From Pachypanchax playfairii (Eukaryota > Chordata > Actinopteri > Cyprinodontiformes > Aplocheilidae), in assembly GCA_006937955.1 (NCBI GenBank), contig SSNP01000298.1, positions 279,367-343,366 on the forward strand: a stretch of 64,000 nt of DNA. Direction: 5' to 3'. Shown in pieces: positions 48,541 through 59,055 of the stretch. A program made the position numbers and the translations under genes. Each line of letters opens with the position of its first letter. The first letter of the stretch is position 1. The notes under the pieces were generated by a model. The model ran no database searches and was not told where the DNA came from. It saw only the letters and a program-made list of their open reading frames with translations.

Positions 48541-49670
48541 GGGGGGGGGGTAAATCACATGTTCTTATAGACTGTTGTTCACGTGAGATACGTCATCGTG
48601 TGTGTTTTCAGCGTTCCCCGTTTCCTCATCGCCCCACACCCCTCCTGCTTTCCCGGGACATCTCCTGTCTGTCTGAATACAAACACTGCACCGCGTAAAG
48701 TCGGCTCTTATTACCAGGTCTTCAGTAGGATACGTCCTGGACCAGATTATGAGGGCCGACACCACAATGACAGAAAAGCACAACAGACAAAGTCCGGAAC
48801 AATCCCTTTTATCATAGCCTGTCTGAAAGGGGCTACAGAATCCTGACGTCAAGTTTAGAGAAAATAAGGTTTCAGCCAATAGAAATGCCTGATCAATTCA
48901 AGTGCAGTATAACGTTTTAACCTGAAGAGGGCGCTCCACTAACGGTTTTTGGTATAAAATAAATAGTTTTACAAAAATGTGTTAAAATACCAAAAATAAT
49001 AACCAGAAATGTAGACAGGACAGGACTCAGTAAAACAAGTGGATTTGGGGGGGGGGGGGTTAAACTTTAACAGTTATGTGCACATCCCATATATGATTGC
49101 ACCCCAACAATCTATATATCACATGAAAGTTCTGATTCTCCTCTTTCCGATGATATAAACCATTTTGACATACAACAACCAGATTAAACACACTCCCATT
49201 TTAAAACCAACAGAGAGATAATAACTTATATCACAAAAATATATAAATGTCAATTATAATACCTGCAAAATGGAATTTAATGGGCAGATGAAATAAGACT
49301 GAGTTAGACACCAAGTCTAGTATCTAGTCAAGTATTATATGAAGACAAAGATTATAAAAGAAATCAACACACATGTGCGCACACACACACACACAATGCT
49401 AGTAAAATCTAGTATAATTCTACTTATATTATTCAGGTTAAACCTAAAAGTGATAGTTTCCGATCATTTACACACTTTCCTTAGATACTAATGAAGACGT
49501 GTCTCCAATCTATTTTATAGTTCTTTAATTTTATTTATAAAGTTTTTGGTTTTTCTTTCTCACCTTTTACATTTTGTTTTTTTCCACTATCATACTTATT
49601 TATTATCATCAACACACACCAGGCTTCTCCCTCCTACATAAAACCCCATCTTCACCAACATTTCAGCTGC
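48541..49670. other. Intergenic, nothing recognised
   Basis: Contains G-runs at 48541 and 49049 and a short CA tract at 49379-49395. No gene found. Confidence 0.45.
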
Positions 49671-49675
49671 TTCTT

Positions 49676-49762
49676 ACCTTCTCCTTCTCCTTCTCCTCCT
49701 CCTCCTCCTTCTCCTTCTCCTTCTCCTTCTCCTTCTCCTTCTCCTCCTCCTCCTCCTTCTCG
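49676..49762. repeat. (CTCCTT)n pyrimidine tract
   Basis: Strand-biased CTT/CTC run, possible triplex-forming DNA. The Ser-Phe frame is not a gene. Confidence 0.9.
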
Positions 49763-49769
49763 ACCTGAA

Positions 49770-50870
49770 TCTCTGCCTCTCCTTCATTCACCTGCAGTTA
49801 AAAAACTAATTTACTGCCTTATTAGCGGCATTTAATCCTTTTTTGTTTTCGTTTCTGCGTCCCACGTACCTTTCCGGTTTATCCGTTTCCAATCACTTCC
49901 CTCCAGTTCCGGTCAGACGGTAAAGTTTAAAACATTGATCAAAGGGGCGGGCCGAAGCGGGTTTTGAGATTTTATTGGATTAGCCTACTGTCCCTCAAGA
50001 AAATCAACCAATGGGCCGTCGCGATCAATAACAATAATTTATAAAACACTTTTTTTACCAACCGTGCGGCCCAAAACATAAGAATCAGCCCACGGTACGT
50101 AAGATAGCTGTTCCATGCAGGTCGGTGTTACTGATCTTGTCTGGTGAGCAACTATATTTTGTTTTAAATGACAAAAGGGCACTTTCTCAGTCCGAGGGCA
50201 AAGGACAGGTGCTCGAGCACCACCTGGCGTCCACCTGTGCACGCCTTTGTACAAAATCCATCTGTTAGGGAATATAATCCAGTAAAATAATCAGGTCCAT
50301 AACACAGGACAGATCCTTAAAGACACAAAAACTGCAGAAAACCTTTCCTGATTTCAGATCAGCTCCAACAGTTTTTTCATTTGATCATATCAGGTGTAAT
50401 GTACTTCCGCCCGCGATAACTAGCTAAAATTTGGAGATAGCACGTGATTTAGCCTAAATGACCCGCTTGTTATTAACACACCTAACAAAACATTTTGACA
50501 CTTGTACTTTCAGCAAAGATTAAGTTACACAGATAGGACACTTGAGGCATTATGGGTAACGCAAGGCCTCCTGATTGTCATCAGTAGTGTTTCATGTCTT
50601 ACCTGTTTCCTTACTGACAAACATGTCTGTTAAAGCACTTTGTCTGCAGTCAGCACTGTTTTGATCCTCCAGGACCGCGATACCCTGCATGTTTCAGATA
50701 CACATCTGACTGAAATGATTTAATTACACCCTCATCATGTTAACAAGTTGCAGCATCCCAGAGATCATTACCCAAATAAAGGAAGGGGAGGTGATTGCCC
50801 TCTTCCTGACGCATGAGTGAGCGTCACCGTGGCAGAGGATTGTTTATCAAAATCAATCTCCACATGACTG
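49770..50870. other. Intergenic, one possible decayed MITE
   Basis: Around 50663-50700, ctccaggaccgcgataccct then gcatgtttcagata resembles one arm of the hAT-like MITE family at 24988 and 55437, but the other arm is not evident. Nothing else recognised. Confidence 0.4.
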
Positions 50871-50875
50871 TTTCA

Positions 50876-51125
50876 GACCGGTCTGGTTGCGACGGGTCGG
50901 GTTTCAGACCGGTTTGGTTGCGACGGGTCGGGTTTCAGACCGGTTTGGTTGCGACGGGTCGGGTTTCAGACCGGTTTGGTTGCGACGGGTCGGGTTTCAG
51001 ACCGATCTGGTTGCGACGGGTCGGGTTTCAGACCGATCTGGTTGCGACGGGTCGGGTTTCAGACCGGTTTGGTTGCTATGGATCAGGTTTCAGACCGGTT
51101 TGGTTGCGATGGGTCGGGTCTTGCC
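50876..51125. repeat. 31-bp minisatellite
   Basis: Eight units of 31 bp: gaccggtttggttgcgacgg then gtcgggtttca. Three overlapping frames are open because the unit lacks stops. No gene. Confidence 0.93.
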
Positions 51126-51129
51126 TGCA

Positions 51130-51776
51130 GACGCTGCCTTCTGCTTTGACCTCATTTTAAACACTTTAATGATGATGTCTCTGGTCACATGTTAAAACAA
51201 GTTTATTACATCATCACTTTATGCTCATAAACACCTGCTTATTACAGAGTCTTTTTTTATGTACTGTATGATGTTTTTACATTTTTACAATCACAGCTGA
51301 TCATTTCCAGAGAAAAACAATATAAATAATAAAAAGTTTCAGATAAATAAAAAACAGCAAATGTTTGGATTCAGACTCCTTTTAGCAAATTAAATGGCAA
51401 ATTCATACAAGTACAACTGATTTAGAGGTTCAATAACAATATTGCTCATCTATAGATGATGTCGAGCTTGTAATCAATCAATCTGCTTGATCTATTTCTA
51501 ATGATCAATAATCAAATATTGATTTTATCAGTCAGGGAAGATTTTCATAACAAGGGCTTTTGAGGTTGAAGGTGTTGCCATGGCAACAGCAAAGGGGAAT
51601 CTCTGGTGTAACAGTAAAAATCATCCCTTGAGAAACATGAGCAGAACTTTAGTTCCACAAACTGACTGCTGCTTTTTAGTTTTTGGAAGCAACAGGTGAT
51701 AAAATCATCAACAAAAACAGGAGGTAGTAGCACATGCTCACTGCATTTCTACACAGGGTCATGTGACCTTGTGTAT
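51130..51776 (-). other. Probable atad1 3' UTR and flank
   Basis: Directly downstream of the atad1 stop on the minus strand. A minus-strand AATAAA lies at 51202-51207 and may be the poly(A) signal. Confidence 0.35.
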
Positions 51777-51897
51777 TCAGTCCAAAGCGGCGTGCAGCAG
51801 TGAACCATGACTGCCAGCTGACTTGGACAGCTTGAGCTTTGAGACAGACGTCTGAAGGTCAGACTGACAGATGGGACGGATGGTGTCCTCCGAGTCC
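51777..51897 (-). CDS. atad1: atad1 exon 9 (C-terminus)
   Basis: 121 nt ending at TGA 51779-51777. Encodes DSEDTIRPICQSDLQTSVSK and ends HGSLLHAALD. IRPI..DL matches the family, and the rest of the tail is poorly conserved. Acceptor ccctcag. Confidence 0.85.
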
Positions 51898-52530
51898 CTG
51901 AGGGAGACAAGAAGTTAACACACTGTGTGTATGTTCATGTATGTGTGTGCGCGTGGATATGCATGTGTATGTCTGTGTGTGTACGTGTGTATTAGGGCTG
52001 GGTGATATAAAATTTTCTGATGTATTTTTTTTTTTCAGATTTTCCTCCAACTTATTAAAGAAAGCAACAAGTACAAATAACGGACAACTTAAAGCGACCG
52101 CTTCAGTAATTGTTGTCCACCGTACCTCTTTCCTGTTATTTGTGGTGCATTGTACAAAGTATTCAGCTACAGTTAGCTGTTTTTAGCTAATGTCTGTTGG
52201 TCACTGCTGTGTTTGTTTGTCTCAGAGAGACGGGCGTTTTCCATGTTCGACTGGATGTGTTAGAATGAGTTTGTGGTGCTGATGCCTTTGACTGTGATGG
52301 GCTTTAGATAAATGTTGCAGCACGGGGTCTCGTGCTGAATGTCTGTCGAAGCAAACCATGTGAAACTAACACTACGGAAACTCAGGGGAGCCAAAAAGCG
52401 CCACTACACAAAAACTCTATTTATTTATCTTTAAATCGCCCGCAACAAAAATTTAAAATCCATTAATTTAAATGATTAATAGCCCAGGTCTAGTGTGTGA
52501 GTGAGTGCATGTGTGTGTGTGTGTGTGTGT

Positions 52531-52572
<42 letters not shown>

Positions 52573-55500
52573 TTGTATTTCTGACCTCCTGGGGACCCGT
52601 TTCCTGACTTTTACTATCTTTCTGGGGTCCGAGGGTTCTTGTGGGGACCGAAGCCTGGTCCCCATGAGGGGGACTCCCCTTTTTAGGGTTAGGGGTTAGG
52701 TTTATAGGTATGGTGTGAATAGAGTTTTAGTTAGTCTTAGGGTTAGTTATAGATCAGTAATGGTTAAGGTTAGTAAAAGGGTTTGGGTTAGGTATAAATC
52801 TAGTTACTAAAATCAATGGAAGTCAATGGACGGTCCCCATAAGGATAACAAAACACACTTGTGTGCATGTGTGTGTGTGTGTGTGTGTGTGTGTGACGGT
52901 GATCCTGCTTATTACTTGTGGCTCTGGTTGTGGACGAAGTCTCGAACACACAGCAGTGCAGCATCGCGACACATTTCTCTGAGGTCACTTCCTGAGAACT
53001 CCTCTGTCTGCTTGGCGATATCTCCAAGGTTGACGGAAGAGTCCACCTGCAGGGGGAGAATGTCAGACACAAGTCAACTGATCAATTAGTTCAGATCACA
53101 GATACTTTCCTTTCTTCTAAAGAACAGAGAAAACAGGACCAAAACTGATTATAGATTTTCTGAGGTCTCAAAGTCCAACATCTGGAACATATGGTCCTGG
53201 GTCAACAGGGAGACTACATCTAGTAGATAAAAACAACTTTGACTTGTTGGATTTTTACTCTAAACAAGCTTCTAGTGAGCTGATTCAAGATCAGTTTGAC
53301 ATGTTTGCCTCTTGGTGAACTCACACTCTCATTCTCAAGTATCAGTCTGAGGATTTGCTCTCGCTGCCTCGCACTCTGCAAAAACAACATCATCAATACC
53401 ATCCTGCAGCAGTGACCATGGAAACGTCACAGTGTGTGACAAATACATACAGGTTGGTTGATGTGGAACCTAGTGGGCATCCGTCGCAAGATGGCAGAGT
53501 CCAGATCCTGAGGACGGTTGGTGGCGCCCATTATGATCACCTGACAGAAAGACATACACAACCAGAGAGCTGTGAGACCACACCAACCCATTTGATTGCT
53601 GACTGTGTTTGTGTGCACACCTGACAGTGGTGGTCCGTGTCCAGTCCATCCCACAGACTCATGAACTGAGCCTTCATCATGGCTGTGGCCTCGTGGTCTG
53701 AGCTGGAGCGACTTCTCAAGAAGGAGTCTGTTCACAAAATACAGCGACACCAGCTTGACTAAAAGATACCCACCAAACACTAACCACACCCCCCACACAG
53801 GTCCCACCTACAAACCCTGGTTACACCCAGTATAGGCCACACCCCTCACACAGGCTCCACCTACAAGGCCAGGTCACACCCTGTATAGGCCACACCCCCC
53901 ACACAGGTCCCACCTACAAACCCTGGTTACACCCAGTATAGGCCACACCCCTCACACAGGCTCCACCTACAAGGCCAGGTCACACCCTGTATAGGCCACA
54001 CCCCTCACACAGGCTCCACCTACAAGGCCAGGTCACACCCTGTATAGGCCACACCCCCCACACAGGTCCCACCTACAAACCCTGGTTACACCCAGTATAG
54101 GCCACACCCCTCACACAGGCTCCACCTACAAGGCCAGGTCACACCCTGTATAGGCCACACCCCCCACACAGGTCCCACCTACAAACCCTGGTCACACCCT
54201 GTATAGGCCACACCCCTCACACAGGCTCTACCTACAAGGTCAGGTCACACCTTGGCTGTGTCCAAATTCAGGGTCTGCATTCTTTTAAGGACATATTTTA
54301 AGGATGTTACGTCACACTGCCGCGACGAGAAATGTCCAAATTCCAAGGATTCTTCAAATACTTCCTCGAAATGCATACTATTTTTCCCAAAATTTTAAGG
54401 ATGGGTCTGATGTACCCTTTCATGTTCTACATATCCCACAATTCTATTCGCCAGAGAGTTTAAACCAATGACAGACGAAGTGATCGGCAGCGCAGAGGTG
54501 GGAGGAGTTTGAATTCAGACGTAAGTTTTAAAAAAAACTAGCAGTAAAAAAAAGTAAATTCTTCCAGCAGTGGTCTAATTAGGTCTTTGATTTTAGCATT
54601 AATCATGTTTTTATTGTATGTTTACATCTCTAAAAACGTTCCTGTTCGACACGTGTGTAAGTATTGTGTGTGTAATACCTGTAATACCTGTGTGTGTAAT
54701 ACCTGCATATGTAAGTATTGTGTGTGTAATACCTGTAATACCTGTGTATGTAAGTATTGTGTGTGTAATACCTGTAATACCTGTGTATGTAATACCTGTG
54801 TATGTAAGTATTGTGTGTGTAATACCTGTAATACCTGTGTGTGTAATACCTGTGTATGTAAGTATTGTGTGTGTAATACCTGTAATACCTGTGTGTGTAA
54901 TACCTGCATATGTAAGTATTGTGTGTGTAATACCTGTAATACCTGTGTATGTAAGTATTGTGTGTGTAATACCTGTAATACCTGTGTATGTAATACCTGT
55001 GTATGTAAGTATTGTGTGTGTAATAACCTGTGTAAAGTGTAAGTATTTACAGGTAATTTCTTGTTAGTGGTTTAAACTTTTTTAAATATGTTCTAGTGAT
55101 GAAAAAGCAGATAAACACCTTTATCAAACTCCAGAGCAACCTGCTGGGTGGAGGTACAAGAATAAATCTATTTATAAATCCTATTCTCAGCCAATCAGCA
55201 GTGAGGAAGAGGAGGACACGGATGAAGAGCTATCATCAAGCTTTTGTTATAAACTTCTTCAGAATAAACTGATTGGCAGAAATACTTCTCACTTTTTATT
55301 TCCCTTATTTTTGATAGTAAATGGATCATTTGTTAACAAAGAAAATGAACTTTATATAATTAGAGTTGTTTAATGACATCAGCACAAAAGCTTCATGGGA
55401 ACCCCAAAACCATATTCTGCTTAGGACCCCCTAAAGCAGGGGTGTCAAGATCCAGGCCTCGAGGGCCACAGTCCTGCATGTTTTAGATGTTTCCCAGTTT

Positions 55501-57777
55501 CTACACACCTGATTCAAATCCTCTGCATTTCAGCAAATCCTGCAGAAGCTTGTTAATGATCCATTCATCTTTATCAGGTGTGTAGAAGCAGAGAAACCCC
55601 TAAAACATGCAGGATAGTGGCCCTCGAGGCCTGGAGTTTGACACCTCTGCCCTAAAGTCTAGAGCCGGCACTGAGGATTTCATCACCATGTTAGAGAGCT
55701 CTACTTAACATGACATCTTCATGAGTGTGTGTGTGTGTGTGTTTCCTCCTCACCAATCTCATCGATAAAAATGATGGAAGGCTGCAGTTTGACAGCCAAT
55801 GAAAACACAGCAGCCGCCAGCTTCTGTGACTCTCCGTACCATTTGTCTGTCAGTGTACTTGGCTGAAGATTGATGAAACGAAACCCCGCCTCTTTCGCTG
55901 TCGCCTTGGCAATGAGTGTTTTACCACATCCAGGAGGACCGTAGAGCAGCACACCTGTTACCATGACAACAGGATGAGGTTAGTGGTTTTATGTCCATCA
56001 TGCTAGACTTTAATTTTCTGATTTGAATACAAAGAGTTTGACAGTTAGGGTTATGTCAACATTTGAAATAAAGGAAGCAAAAATCTTTTCATACTTTCAG
56101 TGTAAAAAAAGGGGTTCCTAAAGTCTTCTGGCATGAAAACAGACTAACAGCTGACACATTCAGGATTTTTACTAGATTCCTGCAACTAGAACTAAAGAAT
56201 GCTTTACTTGCAACCAGAATGATAATAATCTAATAATTCTTATTATTACCATGTAGAAAATGATAGATTTTATTTTCAACACCAGGTGGCAGTAATGAGC
56301 TAAATCACAATCCCGTCATTTTCACCAACTACCAGAAACTTATTATTCCTCAATCCAAGTCACACACACACACACACACACACATTTGTTTTGTTGAAAA
56401 CGTTTCACCTTTCATCCAAAAGGCTTCTTCAGTTCTGGAATAAGGATTGGGGAGTAGCAGGTTTATAAACTGTAACCAGAAAGACCACACCTAGGAGTAA
56501 CTAACGAGGTCATTGTTTTTATAATGGGGTCCAGACTATCCCTCAGTTCATTCCCAAATAGGGTCGTAAAGCCTGACTGTATACCTGTTTAACACTATCA
56601 CCCGGTTTGAGACCGTATCAACCAGTTTGAGACCGTATCAACCAGTTTGAGGCTGTTTGGGTAAAAGAATGTTTCCCTGCATGTTTAGTTGTTACAGACC
56701 CTGACTCAAACCAAAACACTGACGTCATCATCCACAGGTACTTCCCTTTTTTCTGGCATTAAATCTTTTCACAGTAAAACCACCTCACAAGTTGTTACAT
56801 GTTGCTGTAGGAAACAGGTGCATGAACTCTGACCTTTGGGAGGCTGCAGCAGTTTGGAGTTCAGGAACAGGTGTCTCTTCTGAACAGGTAAGATCACAGT
56901 CTCTTTCAGCTCAGTGATCACCTCATCCAAGCCTGCAATGTCCCTCCAGGTGATCTGTGATACATTCAAGCAGCAGGTCAGAGGTCAAACATAATCTGCT
57001 GTGTGTGCCCTTAAAGGACGAGGAAGAGTCACCTGCATGCTGAGTGGGTCCACCAGGTGAGCAGCAATGCTCATCTCATATTCAGACAATTTGATGTTTT
57101 TCACTCCGATCTGACGCATCAACTTCTCAGCCTGTGGAGAAAGGATAAACAAAACAAAACACAATCAAGACCGGTTCAGACCGGAATAGGCCAGACCAGA
57201 TTGGTTCAGACTAGACCGGATTAGACCAGACAGAATCAAATCAAACTAAATTGGGTCCAAACAGATTGTATCAGATCAGATAAGTCAAAGCTTCTATCTT
57301 GTTAGAAACTTTGCTGTAAACACGAGGAAGAGGAGAACAGCCCAGTTAAATGATCAATTCTTTTCAGTTTGCATTTTTACTTCCTGTTTTTAATTCCACA
57401 AAGTGGACCTCAACCTGAAATAAATAATGTTCTGACCCAGTTCAGTCTGAGGAACATTCCCCTGCTGTTCTGCATGTTGGTCAATGTTCTCACAGCGGAA
57501 CATAAATACATTATTGATAATCGATTGTTGATTCAATAACCTGATCAAACCGGTGAACCGGGTTCACAACTGGATTCAAATGGATCTCTTATGAAAATCT
57601 CACCTGTTTCTGAGCCTCTACCTTCTGCTTCCTGGTTGGGTCGATGGCGTCAACCATCCACCTGATGGTGAAGTACGTCACAGCCCCAAATATGGTAAGT
57701 CGAAACAGCAGACCAAGGACCTCGTTCCGGCCCAGAGGACGTGGGATGTTGTCAGCAGGAACCTCCTTCAGAACCAT
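51777..57777 (-). CDS. atad1: ATPase family AAA domain-containing protein 1 (Msp1/Thorase)
   Basis: ATAD1 is a membrane-anchored AAA+ ATPase of the outer mitochondrial and peroxisomal membranes that extracts mislocalised tail-anchored proteins; in neurons it also disassembles AMPA-receptor complexes. Nine coding exons splice in phase: 57777-57604, 57131-57033, 56954-56834, 55954-55754, 53727-53621, 53540-53451, 53375-53325, 53046-52916 and 51897-51777. They total 1,095 nt, or 364 residues (human 361). In order: N-terminal membrane helix (LFRLTIFGAVTYFTI), Walker A GPPGCGKT, Walker B IIFIDEI, sensor-1 region GATNRP, arginine-finger region RRMPTRF and sensor-2 region GSDLREMC. All key AAA residues are intact. 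The C-terminal tail diverges most from mammals. Two teleost paralogues exist; I cannot tell a from b. Confidence 0.95.
51988..52494. mobile_element. Probable non-autonomous hAT-like element in atad1 intron 8
   Basis: Left end tagggctgggtgatataa; right end atagcccaggtcta, an imperfect inverted match. It sits inside GT-rich sequence, so a target duplication cannot be judged. Confidence 0.4.
52508..52568. repeat. (GT)n microsatellite
   Basis: Left border of GGGGACC repeat copy 3. Confidence 0.95.
52569..52858 (-). mobile_element. CA-flanked GGGGACC interspersed repeat, copy 3
   Basis: Same orientation as copy 2 and near-identical to both other copies. It lies within atad1 intron 8, with its right GT tract ending about 20 bp from the exon 8 donor. 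Confidence 0.75.
52859..52895. repeat. (GT)n microsatellite
   Basis: Right border of copy 3, next to the atad1 exon 8 donor. Confidence 0.9.
52916..53046 (-). CDS. atad1: atad1 exon 8 (sensor 2)
   Basis: 131 nt encoding VDSSVNLGDIAKQTEEFSGS, DLREMCRDAALLCVRDF and VHNQSH. The donor gtaata follows CACAA; reading through would hit TAA at once, so this donor is needed, and it restores frame with exon 9. Confidence 0.9.
53325..53375 (-). CDS. atad1: atad1 exon 7
   Basis: 51 nt, 17 residues SARQREQILRLILENES, the same length as the human segment ALKQREAILKLILKNEN. Confidence 0.92.
53451..53540 (-). CDS. atad1: atad1 exon 6 (sensor 1, Arg finger)
   Basis: 90 nt encoding VIIMGATNRPQDLDSAILRR and MPTRFHINQP. 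Confidence 0.95.
53621..53727 (-). CDS. atad1: atad1 exon 5
   Basis: 107 nt encoding DSFLRSRSSSDHEATAMMKA and QFMSLWDGLDTDHHCQ, pore-loop 2 region. Acceptor gtgaacag, donor gtgtgc. Confidence 0.94.
53773..54250. repeat. 53-bp minisatellite in atad1 intron 4
   Basis: About nine units of acaggtcccacctacaaacc and ctggttacacccagtatagg, alternating with caaggccaggtcacaccctg versions. Confidence 0.9.
54252..54640. other. atad1 intron 4, possible DNA transposon remnant
   Basis: ggctgtgtccaaattcaggg resembles a hAT-type terminus, and related words (aatgtccaaattccaagg) follow. No matching right end found. Confidence 0.3.
54655..55045. repeat. gtaatacct / tgtaagtat composite minisatellite
   Basis: Nested repeats of gtgtgtaatacctgtaatac and ctgtgtatgtaagtatt. 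The Cys-Asn-Thr frame is repeat-driven. Confidence 0.9.
55437..55649. mobile_element. hAT MITE with 8-bp target duplication
   Basis: 213 bp, termini CAGGGGTGTCAA and its near complement TTGACACCTCTG, with long inner inverted arms (cctcgagggccacagtcctg; gcatgttttagatgttt). Flanked by ccctaaag at 55429-55436 and 55650-55657, an exact 8-bp target duplication typical of hAT. No transposase frame. It lies in atad1 intron 4. Confidence 0.88.
55754..55954 (-). CDS. atad1: atad1 exon 4 (Walker A and B)
   Basis: 201 nt encoding VLLYGPPGCGKTLIAKATAK, INLQPSTLTDKWYGESQKLA and PSIIFIDEI. Pore-loop 1 KWYGES is present. Acceptor ggtaacag, donor gtgagg. Confidence 0.97.
56000..56833 (-). other. atad1 intron 3 with hammerhead-like repeat
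   Basis: Mostly unique sequence. A CA tract lies at 56363-56382, followed by the hairpin motif at 56393-56437 and a short agaccgtatcaaccagtttg tandem near 56600. No exon. Confidence 0.5.
56393..56437 (-). repeat. Hammerhead-like hairpin repeat, best copy
   Basis: On the minus strand: AACTGAAGAAGCCTTTTGGA then TGAAAGGTGAAACGTTTTC. CTGAAGA, a CCTTT/AAAGG stem and GAAAC are laid out like a hammerhead core (consensus CUGAUGA, stem II, GAAAC), differing by one base. The sequence is a common fish repeat; the ribozyme reading is inference. Confidence 0.45.
56834..56954 (-). CDS. atad1: atad1 exon 3
   Basis: 121 nt encoding ITWRDIAGLDEVITELKETV and ILPVQKRHLFLNSKLLQPPK. Acceptor tatcacag, donor gtcaga. 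Confidence 0.95.
57033..57131 (-). CDS. atad1: atad1 exon 2
   Basis: 99 nt, 33 residues: AEKLMRQIGVKNIKLSEYEM then SIAAHLVDPLSMQ, the linker between membrane anchor and AAA domain. Confidence 0.95.
57604..57777 (-). CDS. atad1: atad1 exon 1 coding part (membrane anchor)
   Basis: 174 nt, 58 residues, from ATG at 57777: MVLKEVPADNIPRPLGRNEV, a hydrophobic helix, then MVDAIDPTRKQKVEAQKQ. The exon starts at acceptor ttttacag (first base 57795), leaving 18 nt of 5' UTR. The upstream in-frame ATG at 57849 would need intron read-through and is rejected. Confidence 0.93.
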
Positions 57778-58131
57778 CGTTTCTGATGGACACACCTGTA
57801 AAACAGGTTTCCCTTCAGGTGTCGGAGGAGTCGAGAAGCAGGAAAACAAAGAACCCGGAACTCTTCCAGACCAGGTCTCTCCTGCGGTGCTGATCTGCCC
57901 CCCCCAAACCCTAAACTAGGCGAACTAAGCTTACAGATTGTTACCTGCGAGGATAACTACATTTCCATCCCCCGGTGTGATGGGACAGAAAGTATCGGCT
58001 AACTGCTAGCCGTAGCCTGACCTTCGTGTTACCGGTGGTTCCGGAACGGCTCGAAGCGAAGAGCCACCCGTCCTGAACCACCGGCAGCAGATAGTACCGG
58101 GTCCTGGACAGATCCCCGGATAAAAACTCAC

Positions 58132-58185
58132 CTGTCAGAACACCCACCTGTCAGAACACCAGCGAGTGTTTCTCCAGCCGCAGCG
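58132..58185 (-). promoter_or_regulatory. Probable atad1 5' UTR exon with two tandem donors
   Basis: On the minus strand gttctgacag is followed by gtgagt (exon end 58132), and a duplicated gttctgacag is followed by gtgggt 16 bp earlier (exon end 58148). This fits a non-coding first exon joined to 57795. The start site is unknown. Confidence 0.45.
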
Positions 58186-58299
58186 AGGTTCGAATGGTCT
58201 TCTTCTTCGTTTACTGCAATCCTTCAAATGTTGTGGCGCCCTCTAGCGCCCTCTAACCCTAACCCTCTAGCGGCAGCGCAACGGCGTCCCTGAGAAGAA

Positions 58300-58829
58300 C
58301 ATTCATCAGGGAAACTCAGCTGTAACAGCAGCAAAGTCACAGACAACATTGTTTTCACACAAGTACAAAAGAATAAAAACAGTGTAAACAGTACAAATTA
58401 CAGCAGGTCTAAAACTATTTACACAATAGAATACAGAATGTGCATGTGTAGTCGTGCATTAAAAAGTAAGCATTATTTAACAGGTGTGCAAATACAACAG
58501 CAGAAATATTATGTGACTTAAATAGAGTAGCTTCCAGCTGGTCTAAACATGACTGAGTTTGTTAGGAGCAGGTTTGGTTGTAGAGTCTTACAGCTGCAGG
58601 AGGAAGGATCTGTGAAAACACTCCTTCATGCACTGAGGATGCAGCAGTCTGTCACTAAAAGGGGCTCTACAGCTCAGCAACATCTTCATTCAGGTGGTAG
58701 GAGACACCAGAGTCCTTATGTCTCCCACCACCTGCACTGGATCCAAAAGGCACCCTAGAACAGATCTGGACCTCCTGATGAGCTTATCCAACCTCAGAGG
58801 TAGAGTCTGCTCTGACCCTTCCTGTAGAG
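58300..58829 (-). mobile_element. CR1/Jockey-like LINE 3' UTR part
   Basis: Shares cagctgcaggaggaaggatc- and cactgaggatgcagcagtct-type words with 61147-61533, the 3' end of the same LINE family. It continues into RT sequence across the MITE at 58830-59055. Confidence 0.6.
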
Positions 58830-59055
58830 CAGGCATCCCCAACCCTGGTCCTCGAGAGCTACTGTCCAGAATGTTTTAGATGCATCCCTGCTCCAACACA
58901 GCTGAATCAAATGAATGACTCGTTAGCAGGCCTTTGCTAAACTTGATGGCTTGCTGAAGAGGTAATTCAGTTAATTGATTCAGCTGTGTTGGAGCAGGGA
59001 CACATCTAAAACCTTCTGGACGGTAGCTCTCGAGGACCAGGGTTGGAGATGCCTG
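58830..59055. mobile_element. hAT MITE nested in a LINE, 8-bp target duplication
   Basis: 226 bp, termini CAGGCATCCCCAACCC and complement GGGTTGGAGATGCCTG, with inner arms (tggtcctcgagagctactgt). Flanked by ctgtagag at 58822-58829 and 59056-59063, exact. Confidence 0.88.

Noticed and set aside
50813..51195. Three overlapping frames with repeated VSDRFGCDGSGF-type words
   Set aside because: 31-bp minisatellite; frame shifts by one each unit, so all frames stay open.
51130..51776. Short minus-strand frame just downstream of atad1
   Set aside because: Lies after the atad1 stop and has no family similarity; most likely 3' UTR.
54587..55067. Cys-rich (CKYCVCNTC) and Val-Ile-Pro frames resembling a small cysteine-rich protein
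   Set aside because: Translation of a gtaatacctg minisatellite within atad1 intron 4.
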